A DNA stretch of 64,000 nt, from contig JAANDG010000032.1 of the NCBI GenBank assembly GCA_036852015.1, forward strand, positions 1-64,000, in the 5' to 3' direction. The position numbers were made by a program, and so were the translations under genes. The notes under the pieces were generated by a model. It saw only the letters and a list, made by a program, of their open reading frames with translations, had not been told where the DNA came from and did not search any database. Position 1 is the first letter of the stretch; each line of letters begins with the position of its first letter. Shown piece after piece: positions 22,731 to 33,829 of the stretch. This DNA comes from Pelodera strongyloides (lineage: Eukaryota; Nematoda; Chromadorea; Rhabditida; Rhabditidae).

Positions 22731-22863
22731 GGCCATATTCATCACTCCGACTCCCTCGGGGAAACATTCCCTGGGGACAGAAAATAGCACTCTAGTGTTA
22801 GACACGCAGAGAAAAAGACGGGGAATTCCCCATGGGGAATTGAGTGGTGAATATGGTCTCAGA
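22731..22863. mobile_element. Short inverted repeat (~130 bp)
   Basis: Left GAGGCCATATTCATCACTC, right GAGTGGTGAATATGGTCTC. A related single end, GAGTGGTGAATAAGGCCTC, is at 22348. No coding. Confidence 0.65.
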
Positions 22864-22879
22864 ATTCAAAAGGACCAGC

Positions 22880-23930
22880 TATAGTTGGCCTTTTCTTGAC
22901 CTGGCATCTAGCATGTAATGAAAAGTGTGAGGGATTGGATAATTTCGCTCTCCTCATTACTGCTGTTAACTTTGCTTGTTGTTTTTTGTTGACGTGCGCC
23001 ATCGAATGCTTTCAAACACATTACACGAGCGTAGAGTTGCGTGGAGAGTAACGGACCGTTCCTTGTTCGTACATTCAACTCGCCTTTCCAGCAACCGCAG
23101 AAAAAAGTGCTTAGCACGCGCCCCCTGTCCAAAACGACCCATTCTTCTGATACCTCAATAAAAAAAGATGAGGCATTTAGTTTATATGTAGCACATTTAT
23201 AGTCTTCAAATTATATTGACAAGGTTTGGTTTTTTCCCCAGACTTCTTCTTGGTACCGAATTGTTTTTGAACACGTTTTTACACGTTCTTACACGCTCTT
23301 ACATGTTTTTACACGTTTTGACACGGTACCCAACTGGCATTTGTATTGAGCAATTCGACGTGGTCGTATCAAAATCATAATCCCTCGGGTGACTAGGAAT
23401 GTTCGCAGACACTGTTTTGTCCATAGAACTTCACTTATGATTGAGAGTAACCCTCGCCTATTACTGTAAACCTAATGTTTTTATTTGGTGCTTTTTCACG
23501 TTTCATAGTTATTCATTGTGGTATTGCCTCGACAAAACTTGTGCGACATTTTATATTCGTAATAAATTATGTTATGTTAATGTTAATGTTATGTTATGTT
23601 ATGTTATGTTAATACCAATACAATACAGTTTGCGTGTGGCGAACACATTTTTGCCAAAGTAGAAGGACGAAGAAGTTTGGCTCGTATATTCTGGCCACAT
23701 CACCTCGTTGATTCTAAGCCCCAAGCTAAATTGTTAGAATAAAAAAGAGTGCTACCCCCGTTAGTTGGTTCTTATGAAGTTGTATAATCCTAAAGAGCTT
23801 GGCCTATATGTAGTCGTCAACTTTACGCGGTTCAACATTTTAGTAGAGTTTTGTGCTTATGATAACAATAAAGGTCAAGTCAACGTTACTGCAATAAGAA
23901 AATCTATTTTTCCAAACCAGATTGTGAAAA
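22880..23930. other. Intergenic with short tandem repeats
   Basis: No supported gene. ACACGTTTTT-type units repeat about five times at 23272-23330, and ATGTT units form a microsatellite at 23570-23612. Confidence 0.5.
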
Positions 23931-23940
23931 CATTTTTACG

Positions 23941-24012
23941 ATCCGCTCATGATTTATTGGAAAGCAAATACATATTTTTTAACCCGTATTTTGTGTGTGG
24001 GAATATCCGGAT
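23941..24012 (+). promoter_or_regulatory. Conserved upstream module of family member C
   Basis: CATGATTTATTGGAAAGCAA, then TTTTGTGTGTGGGAATATCCGG, ~150 bp before the start codon. A TATA-like CCTATAAAATGG lies at about 24053. Confidence 0.55.
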
Positions 24013-24159
24013 CCTGCCATCCCTGCATAAATATGGCTCCCTCGGACGAACGCCTATAAAATGGGGTATTTTTTTCTTTGTTAACCTTGCAAATATTTCC
24101 TTGCTAAATTATTTACAGGCGTGTTGTTTTTTATTGACTCATGTTGCTTTATTTCAGGA

Positions 24160-26643
24160 ATGATGCTATTGTTGTTCTTTGTAACGTGTGGCCTTGTTAT
24201 GGGTTGTCCAGTCACCGCACCAGAGCTGTGGTACAGGCAATATACCTTTAAACATTGTCAGGTTGGGTATTTATCGTGGTGTAGTGATCGTGAAGACAAG
24301 TAATACGCAGAAAAACTGAGACATCGTTTAAGAGTATCATAGCGTAGCAGGTGAAAGTCACGGGTGCAAGTAACAAAGTACGCACACATAGTCGCATGTA
24401 ATTATAATTATCCGACAGCACCAACCGGTATTTGGTGCCCAGCCAGTATTCAGATAATTCACCTTGCTATATAAAGCCCTGTCGATGGCACAAAAATGAG
24501 ATTGTCGTGAGGAAAATGATGTTGTAAAAGCTCATCACTTGTTTCCATCAAGAACGAGCAACAACATCAACGTTCTTTCTTCCATAAGGAGAGAGACACC
24601 CCCTGTGGTTAAGCCGGACAAAGGCGGCGCTTTGATGACGAAGAATATTGCATATGATCACATATTCCAATATGAACTGTTCGCGTCAACGAAGCATATA
24701 CCGAATTGAGAAACCATGATGTGCCGGTTTTTGTGGAGTTGGAAAGTAAAACCCAGTAATGGTGTTCCTCACAATGATATTTTCAGGCGCACAGGCACGG
24801 TCAGTAAACCACTGTCTCTATAAGTAATCATTTGCCTTTGCTTTAGGAAGGTGATCCTATCATTCCGAATATCGAGCACCCTGGGCGTGGTGAATCCTGG
24901 GTTAATGGGCGTATAGGAGGACTTTTCGATATCAACATTGTAAAATGCGAAGCAGCATCTTACTATCTCAAGTGCACGGAGGGGTTCGGAGAAGCGGAAA
25001 CAGGCAACCTCGGTGATTGGGGATATTATTTCGGGGGTAAGCTTACGTTAATTATGCAAATGCTTACTTAACCACGCCCAGGAATTAATTCCTACTAACA
25101 GGTTGCCCGTGCTCATATCATCATCTTTTATTCTGTTATATACGTATAGTCCTCTATCGCGAGCAATGAGCTTTTATCTCCGATAGAAATGTGCATTACG
25201 CTAAGGATGTGGTGTTGAAATACGTAAACTAATTTAGGTCTTCGTTGGTAAGTCCATCCTGGTAATCGTCCAATAAGACACTGTGCACAAATGCAGACCA
25301 CTTACTGTTTAGGCTGCCTTGTCACAGGCGAAAATGGCGAAGTCAACCATGAGCTGGAACTTGCAATTGAATTATACGACATTGACATCAGAGATAATCC
25401 CAGGGCTGTGTATTACAGAGAAAATACTGTTCACATTAATGAGGGCGCCAATGTTGCATATGCGGGATTCAGAACCGCTTGTGGATTGTCAATAAGTAAT
25501 GCGGATTACTACGATACATCCTATGCGGAAGACGAGGGCACTGTCACTGTGTACTCACCACCTGTGCGAGAACATGTCGGTGAGCGAAATTTTTTATGGA
25601 ACCAGGTCTCCTCCATTGCCCAGGATTATGCAAAATTCGAAGGTATTTTCAAGGAGAATACTAACAATTAATGGCAAAGTGAGAATGTTTTAGGATGTTG
25701 GTATTACGACGACAATGTACAGGATATTGTAGAGGTGGAATTTGCAAACGGAGTGGTTAGTATCAATATTGTAATTGTGAAAGCTAAAGAGCATCCGGTT
25801 TTTGAATCGCATTGCATATTTCTGCATTCTTACGCAGTTATGCTAAGTGGGGTCGAATTGGGGTCTATTTTTTATTCTAATTTACACTTATTTACATATG
25901 ATGCATAGAAAAGCAGGTGACTTGATGCGTTTCAAAAAGGCCAGTATTTCGCTTTAAAGGGATGGGATCACTACAAAATCACCTTGTTTTTATGCTTTAG
26001 TTTGATTGTACAAAGGAAAACTTAAACAAAGAGCATAAAAAATATTCCTTGAATTATTCCCTAGGGAAGATATTAGGTAAAAAAGGTGAGTATTGATCGA
26101 CCTTCCGATAAAGTTGTACTGCAAGATAAACTAAGGAAGCTAAGAGATATGGCTGAAACACACTGTTTTTTCATTGTTTTAGGTAAAATAAACGATGAAG
26201 ACTACAGTTTATTTTGCTCAAAACAGTGTGTTTCTTTTTTACCCAGTATCTGCCCTAGGGAATAATTCAAGGAATATTTTTTATGCTCCTTGTTTAAGTT
26301 TTCCTTTGTACAATCAAACTAAAGCATAAAAACAAGGTGATTTTGTAGTGAACCCATCCCTTTAAAGATAAAACCCTCAGTGAGCTCCGGACAAGTGTAA
26401 TCCGGACATCGGCATGTGACCCACACTATTTTCATCGTTTTTCTTTTATCTTGCACCATGCACCATCCAACATGTTTTATTTAAACAATAATTTCATTTA
26501 TTCCTTGCATAATTGATTTTCTTATTTAGTGGATCGAGGGTATCAGATGGGGCGATATCATCATGCAGTTTGAATGCGGAATGATTGCTCAATACAACAC
26601 TACGCTCGATTTTCCGCGTTATACCTGGTTCAACTTCAAATAA
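24160..26643 (+). CDS. Secreted Cys-rich family, member C (intact)
   Basis: Exons 24160-24261, 24847-25036, 25313-25579, 25694-25755 and 26530-26643 (stop TAA 26641-26643) encode 244 residues with consistent phases (0,1,1,0). Residues 1-15 form a hydrophobic signal (LLLFFVTCGLVMG), and the mature protein begins CPVTAPELWY. Exon 2 has EGDPIIPNIEHPGRG, VKCEAASYYLKC and WGYYFGG; exon 3 GCLVTGENGE and NEGANVAYAGFRTAC; exon 4 GCWYYDD; exon 5 GIRWGD, FECGM and the sequon YNTT. Eight Cys remain after the signal, enough for four disulfides. It is probably a secreted extracellular protein; I recognise no known domain. AATAAA is near 26663. The last intron carries two adjacent palindromic elements. Confidence 0.85.
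25782..25957. mobile_element. TTAAAGCGAAATAC-type MITE (copy c)
   Basis: The left end is worn (AAGCTAAAGAGCATCCGG); the right end CCAGTATTTCGCTTTAA is intact and its TTAA is also the first TTAA of the next element. Confidence 0.65.
25954..26365. mobile_element. TTAA-flanked palindrome P1 (412 bp)
   Basis: TTAA at 25954 and 26362. Left AGGGATGGGATCACTACAAA against right TAGTGAACCCATCCCT; arms of ~140 bp include ATGCTTTAGTTTGATTGTAC and its complement. A further inner pair, AAACACACTGTTTT / AAAACAGTGTGTTT, makes nearly the whole element one hairpin. Confidence 0.85.
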
Positions 26644-27180
26644 GAATTTGTATGTCACATAATAAATAATACTATTATCGTCCTATTGCTTTGTTATTGC
26701 GTCTGTTATTTTAGGGGCTGACCGATTGCGACTCTTCGCACTCTTTGTTTTCTTCAGGAATTTTTTTTTTCGTTTCTTTGGCATTCGACAATCTTCAGGA
26801 AAGGAAAACTACCACAAATACATAGCATAACTATTATTCCATGAGCATAAAATGAGCCTTGCACAGAAAAATATCCAAGGATTTTATGCAGTACAGTTCA
26901 ACTAAAATAAGAAGCTGAGCTCTGGGCAACTCGCTTTTGATTTAGGTTTGTCCATGTGTATGTGTAGTTTAACCAAGACCCAGGACACATGCATCGGTTA
27001 CGGTACAGGAAATGTTTGTGTGCATTTTGTTAGTTACAACAAAAACCAACAACTGTACATTTTTTATTCAATGTTGACATTGTTTTGATTATTATGATTG
27101 ATTAAAGGTTTATTGATTACACAAATAGCATATAATCAAAAGGCAACCCTAGGACGGAAATTCGTTTTGAATCAGGTGTG

Positions 27181-29894
27181 TCAGTTTCCTAGGTTATAGT
27201 TGAACCAAGTGTACCGAGGGTAGTCATACGTATGGTTGTAGCGGGCGTGCATTCCACATTCAAACTCCACAGTCGTATCGCCCCATTTGATTCCCTTGTG
27301 CCACTAAATTGAAAGGGTAACTAATGGGACAAGACCTGCTTAGGAAAACGTTTCATTGGCTACTGTGCAGGAAGAAGAGGAGTTTGGAATGCACGAAAAA
27401 AATGGAGGAATTATTTTCCAAAATGGGGGCTGGCAAAAGGCGAAAGAAACCTCGACAATCAGTACCACTCCACCCATATATTGACTAGAACAAGTTTGAA
27501 ATGGACCAAATGTGACCTCATACAAAAATGATTACCACTCCGTTATCAAAGTCCACGTTATGGATTTTCTGCGTGGAATCGTCCCAGTACCAACAACCTG
27601 CAAAGAAAAGACTGCAAATAACAAACAGTTCCTAATGTATGTGTTCGCATATCAACGGAAGGATTTCAATTGTTACCAACAGTGACCGTATGCACGAACA
27701 GCGGGAACCTCCCTGAGTGGGAGAATTCGTCTCTGCGTGTCTCTGTTTCGTGTGATCCCTCTCTTTCTCTCACTTCCCACTGGGAGACTGGGAACAATAA
27801 TAATAATAATAATTTATTTCCAGTTGCATGATTCATTCTGCAGGAACCTTCCGGCGCGTTCGTGCATACGGATACAGGACGGTTTGGGCTTATGGGAAAA
27901 AGTTGTCATAATATTTCTCTGGAACGCAGGCATGTTGGACGAAAGTAGAAGAAAAGGAAGCAAACTTGATAATCGTAAAGCAGTAGTTTAGGACAATGCT
28001 AAGAAGAAGAAATCCTATCTTGGAAACATTACTCACCAATATGCGAACGGAGCGGAGGTCTATTATGCGCGTCGTATGGCAGGTCCCTTTCATCATCATG
28101 GTAAGCATTATAATGATAATAGTCTTCGTCTGCATCCAATACCGCTGAGCAGGCAGTTGCAAATCCGGCATAATCCACATTGGATCTTTCGTTAATCTTC
28201 GGTTCGCCCCTACTTTCTATTAACATGTCATAATATGACGTCTGTTCAAGTTGATGGTTGTTGTGGCCATCTTCGTCTACTGCGAGGCAGCCTGCACAGG
28301 AGAAATTGTGAAATTACTCGTGGTCTATGTCACAAAGAAGAATGGTGAAGGCGGTCACACGGATGCCCCGATTATTTTCCAAAAAAAAAAAACGATTGCG
28401 TCCCGACCAAGGTTCGATTTTTCGAGGGACTTGCTCAGTGCCATGCCGGGGCTTTTGTTTATGTTGTCGGTTAGAAGTGCGTCACCGAGAAAACATTTTC
28501 GAATTACTTGCTTTGCTACTTATTAAGCTCAGTTAAGTTAGTGCTCTTACCAGAAATGCTTATTTGGCAAGTACGGGCTTCCTTACAGCAAAAAAAAAAC
28601 AATGAAACAATCACCTCCATAGTAGTATCCCCAATCGCCTTCATTGCCAGTTACCATGGCTCCAAATTCAGGTGTACATTTGAAGAAGTAAGATTCCGGC
28701 TCGTATTTCACAACGTTAATCAGAGGAAGTTCGCCAAAATGTTCACCAAAATAATTCCCGTAGCTTCCAGCATGTTCTTCATTTACTATGATAGGATCGC
28801 CTTCCTAAATATATTGTTTTTGTGAAAAATTAAAGAAACCTAATTTCAGCTTTCAAACTTTTTAGTGAAGTGTCCCACACCCTACACCTACACCGTGGAG
28901 TGGAGGACAAATCGCATTCTGTTTTTTTTTTTTGTTCTGGCAAGCTGAGCTGTTTTTGAAGAGTTTTTTTTCACTTACCGGCGCATGTCGTGAACTGGTC
29001 ACGACCAGGTCGACCGGCCAATCATCAACTGCTACAATTATCGGAAGCAAGTACAATCATGTCCTGTTTTTTTATGCTAATGCATACGACACCGGGAGTA
29101 ACTACGTACTTTTTATGCAACGCGCTCTAGAACTTGAATCACGTACTTTTTATGATGAAGCGAACTATACGTAAGTGGAGTGCCGACGCAACAAAAAGTG
29201 GACGGATTGGAAGGATAATTGGAGAGGAAGGAGCGTGTATATAAACCCGAAGGAAAGCAACAGATTCACCCTTCGCACAGTCAACAAACAGCGTCCAATA
29301 AGCAACTTCCCTTTCTTACTGTCTTGTATAAATCTATATTTCTCTCTCTCCTTGCAGTTTACACAGTATACGGTATACGGACACTGCACAGTGCACAGTG
29401 CACGATACGACATCGCAAAAAGCGTTTTTCTTGGTTTGACGTCGATCGATAGAGTTTTTCATGCTGATTACGAATCAAAAAATAATTAGCTGCGAACTCT
29501 CGGAAATAAAAACCGCGTTTTTCGCCTAAAAAAAGCGCCTTTTGTGTTTTTCGTGCTTATTCTCTGACGTGGACTCTTTTTATGGTGTTATGTTATTGAA
29601 TGAAGTTTGCGATGTTTCACTTATTTTTCATGTTTCATTTTGCATATTTTTTAAACTTCGCACATTTGAGGGCCCATAACTTTTTCTTTCGGAGAGTTCG
29701 CAGCTAATTCTTGGTGTGTCGAACCAAGAAAAAAGCTTCTTGCGATGTTGTGTCGTTCCTGGTTAGCTCAATCGCATTTTCGTACAACCTACTTTACATG
29801 GCTTAAACGTATACTGCCTGTACCAAAAATCGGACTCAGTTTGGGGACAAGCCACCATTTGACGACACATCATGACCAACAATAGAACGAGCAT
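27181..29894 (-). CDS. Secreted Cys-rich family, member D (intact)
   Basis: Exons on the - strand: 29793-29894 (ATG 29892-29894), 28615-28804, 28037-28291, 27536-27597 and 27181-27303 (stop TGA). The 243-residue product has a signal (LVLLLVMMCRQMVA) and begins CPQTESDFWY. Family marks: EGDPIIVNEEHAG, SYFFKC, WGYYYGG, GCLAVDEDGHNN, YAGFATAC, RSHIG, GCWYWDD, GIKWGD, FECGMHARYNHT. It lacks the first Cys of the exon-2 pair (VKY in place of VKC), so seven Cys remain. It converges with member C; their 3' ends are 0.5 kb apart. Intron 1 is ~1 kb and carries an inverted repeat. Confidence 0.85.
27685..27871. mobile_element. Inverted repeat in an intron of member D
   Basis: CCGTATGCACGAACAGCGGG at the left and GGCGCGTTCGTGCATACGG at the right, with inner CCCTGAGTGGGAG and CCCACTGGGAGA. 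About 190 bp. Confidence 0.6.
29401..29756. mobile_element. Inverted repeat in intron 1 of member D (~355 bp)
   Basis: Outer ends CGATACGACATCGCAAAAAG and CTTGCGATGTTGTGTCG; inner arms TTAGCTGCGAACTCTCGG and CGGAGAGTTCGCAGCTAA. Confidence 0.65.
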
Positions 29895-30501
29895 TTCTGA
29901 ACCACAACTTGGTAATGATAAAAGCAACTCGATCTAAACTAGTGAAATAGTGGCAGGCGGGCAGCATTCATAGTTTGGAGGACAAATCATGAAATAATGC
30001 TTCTTTAGTACAAAGTTATTTCACTTCGCTGCTAGCCATGATCCAAAAGTGAAGATATACGACTTCACACATTAACACAAAAAAATGCAAAAATTGCGTT
30101 GACCAACTCAAGGAAAACCGTGCAGCCTCCTTTTTTATTTCTTTCCTATAAAAACATAAACATAAACATTTATTGCAAAAATGCACACACCACAGAGGGT
30201 GGAAAATACAATTGAACGAACAACATAAATTTAAGAAACAGCCAAACGAAAATAATTCACAGGGAACATAATACACACTACAACACCACACGGGGGAACA
30301 AGAACAAGAACACGTTTTCAATATCACCAAGATAATCACATATCAAATACTTCGAGTAAAGAGTGGAAAATTGCCAAGTGAAGCCTGCCCACGCCTAACT
30401 TGGGGGGATAATAATAATGAATATTCCAAAGGTATGTATACTGCTGTGAGACCTCCCCAAGCCTTACAGAATTAATGTAAAACATTCAAATTTGGAGAAA
30501 G

Positions 30502-30574
30502 ATTTTATTGATTTTAAATTTTAAATTTCAATATTTTCACACAAAACGAGTCACAAAGTTTTAAATAAATCATC
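30502..30574 (-). promoter_or_regulatory. Conserved upstream module of family member D
   Basis: Read on the - strand: GATGATTTATTTAAAACTTT, then TTTTGTGTGAAAATATTGAA, then AAATCAATAAAATC. It lies ~0.6 kb upstream of the ATG, farther than in the other members, and is closest to the modules of E and F. Confidence 0.5.
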
Positions 30575-31199
30575 TGCAACAATATTTTATTATTATTTGG
30601 TAGGCCGTAAGGAACATTTGGAAGGAATTTTTTTATTATTTGGTAGGCCGCATTTGGAAGGAAAATCCTCTTGTGAAAACTTTTCAAAGCAAAAAATAAG
30701 CCCACTATTGGACAGACTCACGCGATGCGTGCACACGTTGAATCCGATTGCCACTGATGACCTATTTCATCAATTATATATCTGCTGGTAGAGGGAAAAA
30801 ACAAATGCGAAGTATCGGTTAAAAAACGAATCAGAGTCTTTGCATTCTCTTCGTCGACTAACGAATAGCCAAGAGGCGTTCGTCCATGTTTGAGGTTAAA
30901 TTATACTATGAAAACTTGAGCGACAGATCTGTTGCCAATCTATCTTCCCATAAAAAAAGTTGTCATGTAAGCAAATATGTGAAACGAGGATGCAAGTTGG
31001 ACCCTATTCAATCGACAACACTTTTGAAGACGGCAATCAATTTGCACTTATAACATATACACATAGGTTACCGTGGCTCTAAACAAGTTCTGTTGTGCCT
31101 TGAAAAAGGGATGGGTCACTTCAAATCCCTCTCCTTTCTATTCGATAGCTGGTGCACAGTAGCCGCTACAACGTGAAACTTTTAAAAGAAGCGACATTG

Positions 31200-31457
31200 C
31201 CGCGCCAAAAATGAGGGTCCGCCACAGCGGGGCGGCGCGTGTGCGCCGGAGTGCGCGAATGGTAAATGACGCACCTACGGCTGTCTTTGGGCGCATCTGG
31301 AGCACACCTACGGTGGACTTGCCGCGGAACCTACGAAAAGTTCGCCGCAGGTTCGCCCAACTGCGTTGAATATCCTTTCGCGGACCTGTGGCGCGCCTGC
31401 CGCGCGCTCTAGGCGCAGTGCGCCGCCCCGCTGTGGCGGACCCTCATTTTTGGCGCG
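31200..31457. mobile_element. GC-rich inverted repeat
   Basis: CGCCAAAAATGAGGGTCCGC at the left pairs with GCGGACCCTCATTTTTGGCG at the right, followed inside by CACAGCGGGGCGGCGC and GCGCCGCCCCGCTGTG. It is a sharp GC island in AT-rich sequence. Confidence 0.75.
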
Positions 31458-31608
31458 TGATTGCTTTCTTTATACATAAGTAGCAATTCACAGGGCGCAG
31501 GAGACTTTCATTTTCATTATCTTTGAAAATGTGGAGACTTTCGTGTAAACAATAGCAGCGAATACAGTTTTATTCACGGCAGGAATTATCTTAGAGTTCC
31601 ATTCGTAA

Positions 31609-33403
31609 TCAGTTTGATTGTCGATAGTTGATCCAGGTATACTGAGGATAGTCAGCCGTAGTATTGTAGAGGGTGTGCATTCCACATTCAATCTCCACAG
31701 TCACGTCACCCCATTTGATTCCTCCGTGCCACTAAATCACAGGCTTGTATAAACCTGTAATAAACTGTAAGCCCCTAAACAGCCCGGGAGAGGCATCAGT
31801 AAAGGTTTAGACATGTAAGATATGGTTTCCAGTATGCGGTATCTTCCCTCTTATTCTAAACTATATATCCGCATACTGTCTCCCCTATCTTATAGCATCT
31901 CTCAATGTTTATCCACCATTGACCTAGGCCGCCCACAGTTTACAACCTCCGGCCTAGGGAGAGATAGATAGAACGAGCCAGTTGCTCTTGCACTCCGCAC
32001 CCCACGAATAAAAATGTGTGGCTAATTTCTGTATTATTTATACTCGCTACACAAATTAATTATATCTGATATCAAGGCGAGGTATCAGGAAATAATAGAC
32101 ACAATGCTCATGCGTACTGCGCAAGTGGTCCTATGTCGATGTAAAAATTACCACTCCGCTCGCAAAATTCACATCATGGATTTTCTGCGTGGCATCATCC
32201 CAGTACCAACAACCTGAAAGAAAGTACAAAAATCGAACGTCGTTGTGAAACCGGCGTCCACTCAATCATATGTATTTCTTATTTTCGTTCAGAGAAATAT
32301 CGTACAAAAGCCTTCAACACAGACGTTCAAAGTCACCTGCTGATGTAAGCTTTCATAAACAAACATGTCTCAATAAACAGTACGCTCACCAATATGACTG
32401 CGTAGAGGAGGCCTATACATTCCTATATAATCGGAAGAGATAGAAGAGATAGCGTCGTCTAGATTGACCAAAATTGCGCAAGCAGTTCGGTATCCGGCGT
32501 ATTCCACATTAGCTCCCTCATACACAACTCCTCCAATCATGTCCAAGGACTCCTCGTCGACATAATCAAATTCCAGGCCAATTTCGTAGTTCGCTTCGTT
32601 ATTTTCGCCCACGGCGAGACATCCTGAATAGCAACGCGATTGTTGGTGCGCGTATTCAAAGCACTGAGTGGCAACACAAACAACGCAAACTATACCCAAG
32701 TCCGTAGAAACACGCCCACTCACGCGCGTAGAAGTGCACGCACAAACACACACACGCACACACACACACATACACACACACACACACATACACACACACA
32801 CAATGACTGAAAACACCAACGAAATGACTAACGCCCACTTACCACCAAAGTAGTATCCCCAATCGCCCTGGTTACCCGTTACGTTCTGCCCATATCCTTC
32901 CCGGCACTTTAGGAAGTAAGAGCTGGCTTCGTATTTCATTACGTTAACGAGATTCCCTGCATATCGATAAATATTTTGACTGCTTCCGGGATGCTCCTCA
33001 TTTACTATGATAGGGTCGTCCGTCTAAAATACCAATATTGAAAAGTACAAAAATGACACTGAAGAACAAGTCAACTAACAATCGAGCACGTTTTGTTCGA
33101 CACACCTAGCAATTTGATTAAGTTTTAGGTATGGTGAATTCTAACGTCTCTCGGTCAACAGAAGGGTGGGTGCTCACTTGTATAAATATAGTATTGTTGA
33201 ATTTTAACGGTTGAATGATCAACTGTTTTTCGTGGAAATGCATATTATATTCCGTAAATGTTGGCAACGCCTACTAGATGAGCCCTTATCTGAACACCCA
33301 CCTTGCAGGGCTTAAATATGTGTTGCTTGTACCAAAACTCGGGTTCTGAGACTGGACAAGCCATTGCTTGACGACACATCATGACCAACAATAGAAAGAA
33401 CAT
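31609..33403 (-). CDS. Secreted Cys-rich family, member E (intact)
   Basis: Exons on the - strand: 33302-33403 (ATG 33401-33403), 32843-33023, 32390-32623, 32152-32213 and 31609-31731 (stop TGA). The product has 233 residues, the shortest intact member; exons 2 and 3 are each a few codons shorter. Signal MFFLLLVMMCRQAMA, then CPVSEPEFWYKQ. Other marks are DDPIIVNEEHPG, YFLKC, WGYYFGG, GCLAVGENNEANYE, GANVEYAGYRTAC, RSHIG, GCWYWDDATQKIHD, GIKWGD and YNTT. As in D and F, the VKC Cys is absent (MKY). Intron 2 holds a (CA)n microsatellite at 32730-32805. Confidence 0.85.
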
Positions 33404-33670
33404 TTCTGAACAAGTACACGATGTTTCAGAATAAAAATAATGAATTCCACTTGTTGAGTGGCGACATTGAATATTTTTTTTTGAATATTTGAATTTTTTT
33501 TTCAAAGATGTGGCTTCTTGTCGAAAATTGTCTGAAGTCTGCCTATTCGGTCGGCGTGCAAAAAGTTACATGTGCTGGATATGTGAGTTCACAAAAGGAT
33601 TTACAGAGAAAAAAAGACGAAAACTGCGAAGTACTCAAGAAAAAAATAGCGCCTGCTTTTATATTGACTT

Positions 33671-33741
33671 CCTTATTGATTTCGAATGGAAGTTCAATAT
33701 TTTCACACAGAAAAGTCTCACAAAATTTCACATAAATCAAA
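33671..33741 (-). promoter_or_regulatory. Conserved upstream module of family member E
   Basis: On the - strand: TTTGATTTATGTGAAATTTT, GTGAGACTTTTCTGTGTGAA, AATATTGAACTTCCATTCGA, then AATCAATAAGG. The block from TGTGTGAAAATATT through TTCGAAATC is shared with member F at 43.8 kb. A TATA-like CAATATAAAAGC follows. Confidence 0.6.
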
Positions 33742-33829
33742 GTGCAACCACATATTTTTCACATACTTTATTTTTTAAAAGGTTGCGAACAGCTAACACG
33801 TTTGCGCAGACATTCTAAGAAAAGTCTTT

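Noticed and set aside
24160..24162. AG directly before the ATG as proof of spliced-leader trans-splicing
   Set aside because: All family genes have AG 2-3 nt before ATG, which fits trans-splicing, but a donor-like GTAAG upstream of A and B would equally allow a small 5' UTR intron; undecidable from DNA alone.
32656..32939. Long frame joining exons 2 and 3 of member E through the intron
   Set aside because: It reads through a (CA)n microsatellite; clear GT-AG sites and paralogue exon borders show this is an intron that happens to be open.
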